A stretch of 64,000 bases of DNA from Dromiciops gliroides. Its lineage: Eukaryota; Chordata; Mammalia; Microbiotheria; Microbiotheriidae. Location of the stretch: contig NC_057861.1 of the NCBI RefSeq assembly GCF_019393635.1, forward strand, positions 88,580,827 to 88,644,826. Reading direction: 5' to 3'. Each line of letters opens with the position of its first letter. Position 1 is the stretch's first letter. The notes below the pieces were generated by a model. The model did no database searches. It was given only the letters and a program-made list of their open reading frames with translations, and was not told the DNA's origin. Of this stretch, positions 1-10,610 are shown piece by piece. Both the position numbers and the translations under genes were made by a program.

Positions 1-418
1 AATTCAAATACTGTAGAGCTCCAATAAGGTTAAAGCAAGATCTAGCAGCTTCCACATTAAAGGACCGAAGGGCATAGAATATGATATTTCAGAGGGCAAA
101 GGAACTGGGAATACAGCCAAAAATCATGCACCCAGCAAAATTTAGCATAATCTTTCAGAGGAAAAAATGGGATTTCAATGAGAAACAGGCCTTTCAGGCA
201 TTTGTGATGAAAAGACTTGAACTGAATGGAAAATTTGACTTTCAAATACAAGACCCTGGAGAAGCATAAAAAGGTAAACAGGAAAAAGACTTAAAAGATC
301 AAATTGTTTACATTCCTACATGGGAAGATAATACTTTGAACTCATAAGAACTATGTCCATAACGAATTCATAGAAGACACAGGTCTGAATTAAATATGAA
401 GGGATGATATCTGTTTTG

Positions 419-531
419 TTCTTTGTGGGGCAGGCAGGGTTGGGTCTCTTATGTCTGCAACTGGATTTGGGCTTGGGGCCTCCTGGATCCAGGACTGGTG
501 CTTTGTCCACTGTGCCATCTAACTAACCCAT
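419..531 (-). mobile_element. WSINE1-like SINE, diverged
   Basis: The minus-strand copy carries the GGATCCAGGACTGGTGCTTTGTCC region of the tRNA-like head and a decayed body. A 10-bp repeat GATGATATCT flanks it (403-412 and 532-541). Confidence 0.7.
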
Positions 532-975
532 GATGATATCTTTAAAATAGGGTTGAGGTGTAGGAGGAATAGACTGGGGGAGGGAGAAGGAGAGAGATGG
601 TCTGGGGAGAGGCAGTTCACATGAAGGAAACAAGAAAAAAGCTTATGGAGGGGAAGAGAAGAGGGGGAAGGAATTGGGTAGTTAGTGAACCTTAATATCA
701 TCAGAATTGGTTCAAAGAAAGACTAACATACATACTCAACTAGGTATAGTAATATATTTTTTGCCCTGAGGGATGGGAGGGAGATGGGGGGGGCAGGAAG
801 AAGGGAAGGAGGGAAGGACAGATTGGAGGAGAGAGTAGTCAAAAGCAAAACACTTTCAAGGAAGATGAATCTTTCAAAGATTAAATTCCTTCATCTATAA
901 AATGGGCATAAATACTACCACTACCTACTTCATGTGTTGTTTTTTTTTTGAGAAAAGCCCTTTGTAAACCATAAA

Positions 976-1229
976 AGGCAGCTAAGTGGTACAATAGATA
1001 AAGAAATGAGCTCGGAATAAGGAAGACTTAAGTCCAGCCTTAGACACTTACTAGCTGTGTGACCCAGGGCAAGTCACTTAACCCTGTTTGCCTCAATTTC
1101 TTCATCTGTAAGAATGAGCTGCAGAAGGGAATGCCAAATCACTCCAGTATCTTTGCTAAGAAAACTCCAAATGGGATCACAAAGAATCAGACTTGACTAA
1201 GAAGACTGAACAACAACAAAACAATAAAT
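976..1229 (+). mobile_element. MAR1-like SINE
   Basis: A tRNA-like head (GGCAGCTAAGTGG) and CORE-like body (AGCTGTGTGACCCAGGGCAA) lead to a 3' part with CACTCCAGTATCTTTGC and a GAACAACAACAAAACAATAA tail. That end is typical of SINEs using an RTE-type LINE. Confidence 0.75.
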
Positions 1230-1828
1230 GTCATTGTAAAGGATTCATGAAGGAAGTGGAAAACATTTATACTTTTGTATGAAGTTGGACAAACTTCCCC
1301 AATCAAACCTGATGGAATTGTAAGAGGGCTAGCTTTAGCTGGCACAAAGTTCAGCCAGGATGCTAGTAGCCTTCCCCAAAGGAAGCTTATCAGTTCTGGA
1401 GGTAGCTGAAATAGCAGGAGCTCTGTCAGTTAAAAGAGAAGCATTTTTAGCAGTCAGAAAGGAAGCTGGTTCTTGAGAAAGAATTCCTTTTCTCCTTTTC
1501 CCTTGTATCTGTTTCAGAATGCAGGAGGAAAAGGGGTGGGGGGGTGGGTTCTTCCTCTTCCTTCCATGCCCACTCCTGGCAACATCTGCAACTTGCCCAC
1601 TAGTAGACACCCCATCTAGCAGAGAGCAGGTCCAGAGTGTTCAGCTGCTGATTTGAGAAAAGCAGACCCAAAGAGCCCAGCAGAACAATCTGCCTCAAAA
1701 GATCCTGTATTAAGGGACAACTGTGTGAAAACATGAGAAAAAAAACAGGTATTAGGACCCCATAGTCCTGCCTAGAGATGCGAGTTTTTTTCCTTGATGT
1801 GTTCCCTATGCATATCTCTCTACCAGGG

Positions 1829-1830
<2 letters not shown>
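1230..1830. other. No gene or repeat recognised
   Basis: The sequence is mixed, with short CT/GGTGGG patches near 1530. The minus-strand ORF at 1335-1610 has no recognisable domain or codon pattern. Confidence 0.4.
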
Positions 1831-1893
<63 letters not shown>

Positions 1894-2031
1894 AATATCT
1901 CTCTCTCAATCTCTCTCTCTCAATCTCTCTCTCTCTCGATAGATGTAGATGGAGGTGGAGGTGGAGGTACAGGTGTAGATGTAACTATAGATAGAGGTAT
2001 AGATATAGATTAGATATAAATATAGATATAC
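1831..2031. repeat. (CT)n microsatellite followed by degenerate GATA/GGTGGA repeats
   Basis: A perfect CT run spans about 1831-1890, with interrupted CT blocks to 1938. Degenerate TAGATA and GGAGGT units continue to about 2031. The serine-leucine ORF across it is an artefact of the repeat. Confidence 0.95.
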
Positions 2032-2089
2032 AACCTTCTCACTGACACAATGTATCTGTGGAAGATTGTGCCTAGGCTTAAGTGGGTAC

Positions 2090-2410
2090 GTGCTTTAGAG
2101 TGACTTTTTTCTTACTATAACTTTCAGAGGCTCCCTCTGGCTTGGCCTGCCTGGAGCTAGATCTGCATAGCATGGACCAGGGCTGGATCTGTGTCACTGT
2201 GGTCACGGGTCTGGGTTCCAATCTCATGCTGGTACAGCAGACTTTTCCTGCCAACATTCTAAGCTGTCTTTGGCTGGAAAAAGATCTCACCCCATCCTTT
2301 TGTGGGTTCTTCTGCTCCAGAAACTGTCTATGGCATTATTTGGAGGTATTTGGAGGTACCATGTGGGGAGCTCTGTGAAGTTACTGCCTTTCCTCTGCCA
2401 TCTTGGCTCA
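2090..2410. mobile_element. Probable interspersed repeat, family unassigned
   Basis: The block ends in CTGCCATCTTGGCTCACCCC, which resembles terminal segments of marsupial LTR or L1 elements that I recall only loosely. It sits directly left of the L1 3' end. Confidence 0.3.
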
Positions 2411-2434
2411 CCCCCCCCACACACACACACACAA
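2410..2434. repeat. (CA)n microsatellite
   Basis: A run of C passes into about ten ACs. Confidence 0.9.
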
Positions 2435-2514
2435 ATCCTTACTATACTATTTCAATAAATACTTTTGATTTAAGTTATACCCTCTGGCTGACTAGTCTTT
2501 TATTCACTTAATAG

Positions 2515-3285
2515 TATTCTTTTTCCCAATTGCATATAAAGATAATCTCAACATTCATTTTTTGTAAGATTTTGAGTTCTAAATTTTTCTTGCTTCCTCC
2601 TTTCCTTTGGTCCTACCCAAGACAGCAAGCAGTCTGATATAGGCTATATACTACCATCATGTTAAACATATTTCCACATTAGTCATGTTGTGAAATAAAA
2701 ATCAGAACAAAAGGAAAAACCATGAGAAAGAAAAAACAAAAACCAAAAAAAAGTAAGAATATTATGGGTTTTTTTCTGCATTCAGACTTATAGTTCTTTC
2801 TCTGGATGTAGAGAGCATTTTCCATCATGAATCTCTTGGAATTGTCTTGAATCATTGTATTGCTGTGAGAAGAGCTAAGTCTGTTGTAGTTGATCACTTC
2901 ACAATGTTGCTGTTACTGTGTATACTGTTCACTTTACTCAGCATCGGTTCATGTAAGTCTTTCTAGGTGTTTCTGAAATATGCCCGGTCATCATTTCTTA
3001 TAGGACAATAATATTGCATTACATTCATTACACAACAACTTGCTCAACCATTCCCTAATTCATGGGCATTCCCTCAATTTCCAATTCTTTGCCACCACAA
3101 AAAAAGAGCTGCTAAAAATACTTTTTGTACATGTGGGTCCTTTTCTCTTTGTTATGATCTCTTTGAAATACAGACCTAGGAGTGTTATTGCTGGGTCAAA
3201 AGATATGCACAGTTTTTATAAACCCTTGGACAGGGTTTCAAATTGTTCTCCAGAATGGTTAGATCAGTTCACAATCTCTGGTTGA
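2515..3285 (-). mobile_element. L1 LINE 3' end, antisense
   Basis: The plus strand carries the reverse complement of the L1 ORF2 3' end and 3'UTR. Diagnostic stretches are CATTCCCTCAATTTCCAATT, GTTATTGCTGGGTCAAAAG and TTGTTCTCCAGAATGGTTAG. It has no intact ORF. A related fragment lies at 47330-48330. Confidence 0.7.
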
Positions 3286-3639
3286 CTGTTGAAGGAAAAT
3301 ATCTTGGTAAGGCCTTGTGAGCTACAATTATAGGCCTATGAACCCCAAGAGAACTTTGTCCCTGGGACAGTCATGGGAACTGCAAGTGTGAGTTGGGGAT
3401 GGGACTAGTCCAAAGAACAGGGTTTGCTGTTTATAAATACAGAAGTGCATTAATGTACCCATGAACTGCCTGGTATCAATATTTATCTACTTTGTTCATT
3501 CCTTCTGCATGTCTTTCTATAAATCCTTCATAACTCATTTACTAGAAGTTATCTTTGGGTTCTTTTGCTTTTTAATATTTTGTCAAGTAAAAACAGAATG
3601 GAGGAGAATAGTTGCTGTTGTTGCTACTGTTGTTGTTAA

Positions 3640-3825
3640 GCAGTTTAGAGTCAGAAATATAGAGTGCTAGTAATGGAGAAAGAAAGACTTGGGATCAAAT
3701 CTTACCTCTGATATTTATTAGCTATGTGACCAAGACAATTCACTTAACCTTTCTGAGACTCAGTCTTCTCATCTATAAAATGGGAATAATAATACTTGAA
3801 TGACCTACTTTGTAGAATAACTTTT
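3640..3825 (+). mobile_element. MIR/THER-like SINE fragment
   Basis: The core reads TTAGCTATGTGACCAAGACA, followed by ACTTAACCTTTCTGAGACTC and CATCTATAAAATGGG, the usual MIR order. Confidence 0.75.
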
Positions 3826-4415
3826 TTTTACCCCAAAGTGCCAACTTGCTTCCTTGTGGAACTCAAACCAATAGGCCCAGAATCCTGGTCTGCCTGACAG
3901 AAAATAGTCATTGTTCTATACAGAGACTTAGAGCCATTTATAAAATGCCATGTATGCTAACAACAATCCCACATGTAAATATCTATAAAAATTGTCGATG
4001 AACTAGCAGCAAGTTCCCTAAGGCATCTCTTGTACTGTGCCTGTTTCAACTGCTCTCATAGTTTTATTAACACTACTTCTTCTTGCTGTCAAAACCATTT
4101 TCAAATCATTTCTTACACTTTCCCCAGTGGCATTAATGACGTTCACCTAAAGCTAATGGGAAGTTGATAGCAACAGAAGAAATGTAAGCTAGTTCGGCCA
4201 GAGCCTGGTGCTTTCTCCAGTTCTTAAACACACATCACTCCTGTCAACTCTAATCTGTAAGACACATTAATTTCTAAGTCTAAAGCAGTACTACTCCAGT
4301 AGGTGGATGCCTATCTTAAATAAGGTAAATTTAGCCAAGATATTATTTGATATTTAATTAGAGCAATGAAGTGCTCCTTGACCTTCACCAAATGAAAAGT
4401 GCTTCCAGACATCTC
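3826..4415. other. No gene or repeat recognised
   Basis: AT-rich mixed sequence without ORFs or clear repeat diagnostics. Confidence 0.4.
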
Positions 4416-4417
4416 AG

Positions 4418-4522
4418 CCTGGCACAGTGAAAAGAGCCTCCCATTTGGAATTGGAGGAGTCAGGCTCAAATTCCAACCCTGCAACTTACCTACTGGATGC
4501 CAGTTAGGATCCAGAAAGATCT
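4418..4522 (+). mobile_element. MIR-like SINE fragment
   Basis: A short 5' MIR-type part: GGCACAGTGAAAAGAG, then GGAGTCAGGCTCAAATTCC. Confidence 0.55.
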
Positions 4523-4549
4523 TACTTCAAAAGCTAAACCACTCAGGTA

Positions 4550-4900
4550 AGTCTAAATCAAATAAGATGAAATATTTCGGGGCTAAATGTAAAGTTTTTC
4601 ACTTGGGCTCACAAAATACAAGTAGGGGAGACATGATAAGAACAGTTTCTCTGCAAACCAACTGGGGTTTTTAGTGGACCACAAGCTCCATGGAGAACAA
4701 AAGTGGGAAATGGCAATAAAAAAAAAATGAATGGTATCAAAGGCAGCCTCAGAAGAGACATTGTATCTAGCACACAGGAGGTGGCTTGCTGGATTCTGTC
4801 CTGTATATTGTACATCCATCATTCTGTGTTCAGTTCTGGACACTACTTTTTAGGAAGGACTCTGACAAGCAGGAGTATGTCCAGAGAAGGGGATCCAGTT
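4550..4900 (+). mobile_element. L3/CR1 LINE fragment (3' part)
   Basis: GTGTTCAGTTCTGGACACTA, TTTTAGGAAGGACTCTGACA and GTCCAGAGAAGG are diagnostic for the 3' coding end of L3/CR1. The frame is broken. Confidence 0.7.
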
Positions 4901-4907
4901 TAACTTA

Positions 4908-5035
4908 ATTAAATAAATATTTGTTAAGTGTCCACTATGTTTCAGGCACTACATTAAGCACCTAGGCTACAAAAAGAGGCAAAAGACAGTCTCTGACCTC
5001 ATGGAGCTTAGAGGTCTGAAGATAATGTCAGGTGA
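4908..5035 (+). mobile_element. Old interspersed repeat (ATTTATTAAGCACCTACTATG class)
   Basis: AATATTTGTTAAGTGTCCAC, TTTCAGGCACTACATTAAGC and CTGACCTCATGGAGCTTAGA form a block that recurs more than ten times in this window. Its formal family name is not assigned here. Confidence 0.55.
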
Positions 5036-5381
5036 GAGTCAGCTGAATGATATTAGCATGAAGCAGATATTCGTGGGAGGGCATAGTGCCTATCTTCACA
5101 TATTGAATGGGCATCATGTGACAGAAGGATTAGGTTTATTCTGCTTGGATCTGTACATCAAAACAGAATAATCTGCAAAGTAGCAGATTTCAGTTTGATT
5201 AAAAAAATACAACATTTTAACAATTAGAGCTACCCTAAAGGGGAATGATCGAATGATCTGCCTCAGCACATCGTATGTCCAATGAATTAATCATTACAAA
5301 TTTATGATGTGCCTACTACTATATGCTAAATACTGTATGAGGGAATGGGGATAGAAATTCAAAGAATGAGATCAACCCTTT

Positions 5382-5385
<4 letters not shown>

Positions 5386-5458
<73 letters not shown>
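5386..5458. repeat. (TC)n microsatellite, about 73 bp
   Basis: A nearly perfect TC tract lies inside the SINE target duplication. Confidence 0.95.
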
Positions 5459-5461
<3 letters not shown>

Positions 5462-5581
5462 GGGCAATGAGGGCTAATTGACTTGCCCAGGGTCACACAG
5501 CTAGTAAGTGTCTGAGGCTGGATTTCAACTCAGGTACTCCCGAATCCGGGGCCAGTGCTTTATCCACTGTGCCTGCCCACA
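5386..5581 (-). mobile_element. WSINE1-like SINE with tail converted to (CT)n
   Basis: A minus-strand SINE body (5461-5577) is preceded by a TC run that occupies the place of its poly(T) end. A near-perfect 17-bp direct repeat (AGATCAACCCTTTTCTT / AGATCAATCCTTTTCTT at 5369-5385 and 5582-5598) brackets SINE plus microsatellite. Confidence 0.85.
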
Positions 5582-5699
5582 AGATCAATCCTTTTCTTAA
5601 AGAGCTTACATTCTATCAGGTAAGACAACACATACATAATATGAGTAGATGTACGTAGAGTAATCAATCCACAAACATCAGAACATGAAGTTTGTGAGA

Positions 5700-6540
5700 C
5701 TATTCAATAGACATTTTATATTTCACCTCAGCTCCTCACTGTCTAAACATTTTCCTCTAAGACCATAGGTTGGTTTGTTTGTTTGTTTTGTTTTGTTTTG
5801 CAAACCAGGCCAGGATTTAGGCTCATCCTTTTGTGTGGTGGTTGTCTTCTGGTAAAAACTTCCCCTGCTACCCATTAGTCTGTCTGGATGCAAACATTTT
5901 GGAATTGATTTTGGATTACCTGCCATCAGGCAAGAAAACACAAAGCAAATTAGACAACAAGTGACCCTCCTGGCTGAATTCCAAATTTGACTCTCATGTG
6001 GGTCCCATCTACCATTCTATGGGAATTGGGGAAAGGTGCCCCTTCTCTAATCCCTCATGGGAAAGGCTGACATAATATTGTCATGATCTGCAACAAAATT
6101 ATATAATACACTATCACTGGAGGGGGAGTGAGCACCAACAACTAGATAGGTAGGGTGATCAGGAATAAATTCGTGTAGGAGGCTGTACCTTGAGCCTTGA
6201 ATGTAAGCCAATAGGCTTTTAGCTAAGAGGCACAAGTTAAAAAAAAAAAAAAAGTGGATTCCAAACACAAGGGGAGGGGAGGGGGCACTATGCAAAGGCA
6301 CAGAGTTCAGGAAACAACTAGAAGGCTGGATGAAGGGGAAATAATTTGAAATAAATTTGGAAGAGTAGGGAAGTGCCAGATTATAATAGACTTTACATTC
6401 TAACCTGAAAAGTTTGTATTTTATTATAGAGGAAATAAAGAGCCACTGAAGATGTGTTTTTATTTAATTTGCTCAGTTCCCACATCTACCAAATGAGAAT
6501 AACAACCAGGGAGATGTAGTTGCCTAGTGAAATAATCAAT
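5700..6540. other. No gene; part looks like an old interspersed repeat
   Basis: At 6280-6470, GGCACAGAGTTCAGGAAACA and AAGTTTGTATTTTATTATAG resemble the long repeat also seen near 27.3-27.8 and 50.3-50.6 kb. The rest, including a TTTG run at 5770-5800 and an A run at 6240, is unassigned. Confidence 0.4.
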
Positions 6541-6544
6541 TCAC

Positions 6545-6690
6545 TATTACTCTTAGAATAGTAGAAGTGCCAGTGACCTTAGATATCATCCTGCCCAGAA
6601 CTTCATTTTACACGTGTAGAAGCAGAGAACAGTCACAGAGATGATGTCAGGGCCTAAGCATGACCCCTAAATTTCACTCTGTTGTTCTTT
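6545..6690 (-). mobile_element. MIR/THER-like SINE fragment
   Basis: GTGACCTTAGATATCATCCT followed by CATTTTACACGTGTAGAAGC is the reverse-oriented MIR pattern. Confidence 0.55.
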
Positions 6691-6699
6691 CTACCTCTC

Positions 6700-6820
6700 A
6701 TTGATTCATTTAATATACATTTATTAAATACCTATGATATTCCTGATAAAAAAATAAAACAAGCTCTACCCTCAGCTTACATTCTATTATTAGTACAGAA
6801 AAGTAAATGAAAAATATATA
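6700..6820 (+). mobile_element. Old interspersed repeat (ATTTATTAAGCACC class)
   Basis: TACATTTATTAAATACCTAT followed by AAGCTCTACCCTCAGCTTAC. Confidence 0.5.
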
Positions 6821-7037
6821 CATGGCTGATAAAATAATTTGGTAGGGGTCACAGCTGGGAGGGGATCAGATATGATTAGGGTTAATCTATAGCACTTTAA
6901 ACTGAAGTTATAGCACTTAAAGGAAGTTATAGCTCTTAAGAGCTGGAGAGGAGGAGGGGGGGACCTTATTGTGTAAAAACATGTAGAGGGGAGATGGAAT
7001 ATTTTACATGGGTATATCAAGAAGTTTGGCTGGAGTG

Positions 7038-7130
7038 GGGATGGGGAAGGGGAAAGCGATTGGGGTGTGGGGAGAGGATGGAGAACTGAGGGGAGGAGGG
7101 AGGGCGGGAGGAAGGAAAGGAGGAGGGAGG
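7038..7130 (+). repeat. Left arm of a 93-bp inverted repeat
   Basis: This purine-rich arm (GGGATGGGGAAGGGG through GGAGGGAGG) is the reverse complement of 8022-8114 with one mismatch by eye (T at 7061, where the other arm predicts G). Similarity stops sharply at both ends. The arm does not match any SINE, LINE or LTR elsewhere in the window. Confidence 0.9.
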
Positions 7131-8021
7131 CACCTTTGTTCTAATAAAAAGTCTTCCAACAGACATTTGTTGGCAGCTCACAAAAATTCAAGTGCGAGTT
7201 CCTGTTTCAGGTACAGGTTAGACCAAAGCAATGTTTCCCAAGGTCCCTTCCAACTCTATGCCCAGGACTACCAAATCAGTCTCCCTCAACAGTAGGAGCA
7301 CAGTGGTTCCATTCTTTCTGGCCCCCACCCCTAATACTGTACACTTATTTCATGGGTCAGTGCCGTTGTGTGTTGTGGCAAGACGGAAACCCCAGAATTG
7401 AGGAATCTGTGGTGAGGCATAGTTGGAGCCAGGGGGACGGGAGACTTCAACAGCTAGCCCTTCCCTGCTCCCATCTAGCCCAAAATACCCCACACTGGAA
7501 CTTTTTTAGAAACAGTGGTCAGGCAGCAAAAAAGGAACAGACCCCATTTGGGCCACCTGTTCTCTCTCATCCTCAGAGGATATTTCCCCTCTGAGACCCT
7601 TCACCCCTTTAGGACAGATGGGGCTCGTGGGAGGACTTTGGGCTTGTATTTACAGTTTGCGACAAAGAACAAAGTCTCCTTTTCACACCCCCCCCCCCAA
7701 ATTCCTTCAGTTCTTCACGTCTTCCTCCCCTCCCCTCCCCTCCCTGTCCCCCTCCCCCCGGGGTGAGTTATTTCAGATTGGACAGTAAAAGGGACCAAAA
7801 TACCCCGCAAAGTTGGTCTATAATTGGACAGAGAGCTGTCAGCTTTCCCCTTTTCTTCTCTCCCTTGCTCTGCCTCATTACTCACTGAAACTTAATCCCT
7901 GCAGCCTCCCTCTCTCTCCAACCCCCTGTCCACCTTCCTCAAGCCTGCCCTGCGCCCTTTCCAAGGGAGCTGCTTCTCCTGAAGCCCTCAACCCCTGCCC
8001 TCTTCTTTCATCCCTTTAGGC
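7131..8021. other. Unique spacer between inverted-repeat arms
   Basis: No interspersed repeat is recognised in this 891-base spacer. It runs from mixed sequence into the CT-rich tract. ORFs such as the one at 7352-7594 have no recognisable domains and are probably chance. Its location suggests promoter-upstream DNA. Confidence 0.4.
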
Positions 8022-8330
8022 CCTCCCTCCTCCTTTCCTTCCTCCCGCCCTCCCTCCTCCCCTCAGTTCTCCATCCTCTCCCCACACCCCCATCGCTTTC
8101 CCCTTCCCCATCCCTTGGCACAGCTCCCCACCCCTCTTCCCTCCTCTAGAAGCTCCTTCCCGCCTCCCCCCTCCCCATCTCACTCTGTGATTTGCTCCCC
8201 AGCAGACCTTTCCCCAGAGTCCCTTCCTCAAGCCCCTCCTCCCTCCCCTTCCTCCTTTTAAACCCGCCCATCCCTCCCTTGCCCGGTTCTTTCCCCTCCC
8301 TTCTCCCCACCACTTTCCCCACACTTGTAG
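7676..8330 (+). promoter_or_regulatory. Pyrimidine-rich, CCCTCC-repeated putative promoter-proximal region
   Basis: About 650 bases of the plus strand are dominated by C and T, with many CCCTCC, CCCCTCCC and CCTTCC blocks and an 11-base C run near 7688. Such tracts resemble SP1/KLF-type sites and give the minus strand strong G-quadruplex potential. The region lies directly upstream of the candidate first exon and contains the right arm of the 93-bp inverted repeat. Promoter function is inferred from composition and position only. Confidence 0.4.
8022..8114 (-). repeat. Right arm of the 93-bp inverted repeat
   Basis: This pyrimidine-rich arm is the reverse complement of 7038-7130, and the two arms are separated by 891 bases. 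It lies inside the putative promoter-proximal tract. The same peptide-like string (MGKGKA, VWGEDGELRGGGRAGGRKGGGR) therefore appears in ORFs on opposite strands; this results from the inverted repeat and is not a protein family. Confidence 0.9.
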
Positions 8331-8339
8331 TCCCATTCC

Positions 8340-8717
8340 TATAGTTCGCCCCCTCTGTAAGACCGCAGGCTGCATTGTCCTGCGCCGAGCGGGATTCTCT
8401 CTGATTATAGTGATTTCCCTCTTTCTCCCTTTTCCCCTCCCTCTCTTTTTTTCCTTTCAATTTACCCCCCTCCTCACTTTGAAACTCCCTCCCTCCACGC
8501 CCCCTTTTGTTGTTTTGTCTTTGTAAAGATTACAGCTTCCTCTCTGGACACCTGGGCAGGGGGCTGCCTGGTGCTGCTGGGCTTGCTCCTGGGTTTCCAG
8601 GGCAGGTGACCCCCGAGGTGGGAGGCGGGGATCCTCCGGGGCTGCTAGAGTCACTGTCTCACTCCCTCTGGTCCCGAGAAGGATGCTGGGCAGCTGTCTG
8701 CGCCGGTCCCATGCCAG
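8340..8717 (+). other. Candidate noncoding first exon and TSS region
   Basis: This stretch has more CpGs than almost anywhere else in an otherwise CpG-poor window (about a dozen by eye). It ends in a strong splice donor, CCAG/GTAAGAG, at 8717/8718. A second possible donor, GGCAG/GTGACC, lies at 8605/8606. A short ATG reading (MLGSCLRRSHA) runs from 8683 to the donor. Another frame just upstream of 8605 encodes a leucine-rich stretch but has no ATG. No TATA box is obvious. The most likely reading is a 5'UTR exon under a TATA-less promoter, perhaps joined to the exon at 63056. The start of the exon cannot be fixed from sequence alone. Confidence 0.4.
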
Positions 8718-9240
8718 GTAAGAGGGCTCCTTCTGAGTCTCCAGCAAGATCAACTGGGAGTTGCTGAAAGTAATATCAGCTCATTTGTTTGGGGATTTCC
8801 CCCTTAGGCTGGAGGTGGTTGTAGGATAAGATGTATGGATGCCTTTGGGAACTCTAGTGTAGTTTTTTTTGGCGGGGGGGGGGGGGGGGGGAGTGTTGGG
8901 GATTTGGGAGAAGCAACAGGGAATTTGTTTGGAAGACTAAAAACACTCTACTTAGCTTTCTTCAAAGATAGGGCCCTACAATGCCCTGAAGTTACTTAGC
9001 TCCTGATTAGAGATGAAGCTAGCTACTACCAGTTTAAAAAAAAATGAAATTCTTTGAGTTGTATTTCACATACCTGTAAAATGTTGATCAGAATGACTTC
9101 ATGACCAACCCAATGTAAAATAAGAAGATGGATGCGATATGCCTGGTAATTGTACAGGGTTCCAAATGCCAGCTGTTTTCTTCTTCTCTCTCTTCCCATC
9201 CCTAATTACTTCCATATTTCAAAAGGTCTGTTAGGACTGC
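8718..9240 (+). other. Start of the putative intron; no repeat recognised
   Basis: The sequence after the donor at 8718 includes a CGCC-free G run (8874-8891) and otherwise ordinary AT-rich DNA. Confidence 0.35.
8874..8891. repeat. Poly(G) run of 18
   Basis: Eighteen consecutive G follow GGC at 8871-8873. Exact length is unreliable in most sequencing data. Confidence 0.9.
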
Positions 9241-9259
9241 TGCATTTTTGGCTTTGTAG

Positions 9260-9515
9260 TCCTCTTGGCATAGTGCATAGAAAAGTGACCTCAGAGTCAG
9301 GAAGATCTAGGTTCAGTTGTGGCCTTTGACAAAAATTGACTGTCTGACTGGGCAAATCCTTAACATTTCAGTTCCTAGAGTAACTCTAAGACATAAGTTG
9401 AAAAGTAGGTGCTGACCTGCATTGATGAGGTCCAGACTAGGTTCTTCCTCTACCCCCCCCCCTGCAAAAAAAAAATCTCACTACCTGGCACATGTAAGTT
9501 CTTTATAAATGGTAG
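9260..9515 (+). mobile_element. MIR/THER-like SINE
   Basis: CAGAGTCAGGAAGATCTAGG, then ACTGGGCAAATCCTTAACAT, with a CTGGCACATGTAAGTTCTTT end. Confidence 0.55.
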
Positions 9516-9519
9516 TTTA

Positions 9520-10060
9520 TTGACCTGTGATTTTCCTCTTTATGGGTATTCCCTTCAACCATCAAAGTTACAATAGACCTTCCATGTTTTAGTATGCAAA
9601 ACTAAAAAATGTCCAGCCCTATTGACTTCCCTTTTGGTAAATGATGAGACTCACATAGCTAGGCTGATTCTCTTTGAGCAGACATTTACTCCAGCACCAG
9701 GTACACGGAAATTTCATAGGACTTCATGGAATTTGTGTTCTTTTAGCCTGGCTTGGGAGAATCAAGTATCACAACAAGGCTAACCACTAGGACTTTAGCA
9801 GAGGATTGGTCATGGTATAACTTTTGCTAATAATGAACCTGTTGGATGATAGTTGTTTTGTAGATCTGTATAGTCTGAGATTGAGACTGGCAGTTACTTG
9901 GAAAATGAGCTATCTCTGGAGCTTGGACAGCAGCTTTTCAAATGTCAGTGCATATTTTGGGGGTTGCCACTTTTAAAGTTGATAACTGATATCATCAGGG
10001 GTCAGAGACATCTAGGTATTTATTGGACTCTCTTCAATTACAATATAGCAACTTATTTTT
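9520..10060. other. No gene or repeat recognised
   Basis: Mixed sequence. The ORF at 9898-10083 has no domain features. Confidence 0.35.
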
Positions 10061-10079
10061 GTATATCACTTTTCTGTAC

Positions 10080-10270
10080 ATAAGTACATTGGATCTTCAC
10101 AACCATTAGAAGGAAGCTGGACAGATGTTATCATCAGTATTTCATAGTTTTAGAAAGTGAGGCTTAGAAAGTTTCAGCGACTTACCCAGGGTTCCATGAG
10201 TAACAAGTGGTTAAGGCAGAAGTGGAACTCTTCTGATATCAAGTCCAAGGATCTTTCCACTATGGATACA
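10080..10270 (-). mobile_element. MIR-like SINE
   Basis: AAAGTGAGGCTTAGAAAGTT followed by GCGACTTACCCAGGGTTCCA and an AAGTCCAAGGATCTTTCCAC end. Confidence 0.65.
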
Positions 10271-10399
10271 GGATAAACAGTACATTACAGACTGTCTTCA
10301 GATTGGGATTTATTGGTAGGGTACTTCATTTTGATTTGTATTCTTGGTCTAAATTTAATATCCTTGACTAATTTAGAAGGGCTCATGAAACTTGTCATA

Positions 10400-10610
10400 A
10401 TAGAATCCTAGAATTTCAGAACTGAAATGGGACCTCTAGAAATCATTTCATACAACCTCCTTATTTTACAGACAGGGAAACTGAGGTCCAAAGAGATTGA
10501 AAAAATTTGACCAAAGGCCCATAAGAAGCTAATGGCAGAGCCAGGTCTAGAAGCAGGTGTCTTGGTACTCGGTCTAAAGCCTTTTCTTCTACAACAGGCT
10601 ATCTCTACCT
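10400..10610 (-). mobile_element. MIR-like SINE with TAGAATCCTAGAATTTCAG lead
   Basis: The lead passes into GGGACCTCTAGAAATCATTT, ATTTTACAGACAGGGAAACT and GAGGTCCAAAGAG. This is one of several such leads in the window. Confidence 0.65.

Larger units (their letters stand above)
5278..5700 (+). mobile_element. Old interspersed repeat split by a SINE
   Basis: The TTATGATGTGCCTACTACTA block (5295-5385) continues as AAAGAGCTTACATTCTATCA after 5598. The SINE at 5386-5581 separates the two halves. Confidence 0.6.

Noticed and set aside
2515..3285. Novel gene from ORFs at 2679-2897 and 3040-3285
   Set aside because: Sequence matches the antisense L1 3' end, and frames are short and broken.
8016..8460. 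Minus-strand ORFs of 119 and 104 codons rich in G, R and K, sharing a string with the plus-strand ORF at 7008-7295
   Set aside because: The shared string comes from the inverted repeat and the rest from the low-complexity GGGAGG strand. Not a gene family.
8507..8767. 86-codon plus-strand ORF in the CpG-richer region
   Set aside because: It crosses the strong splice donor at 8717 and has no recognisable domain. The region is better read as 5'UTR.
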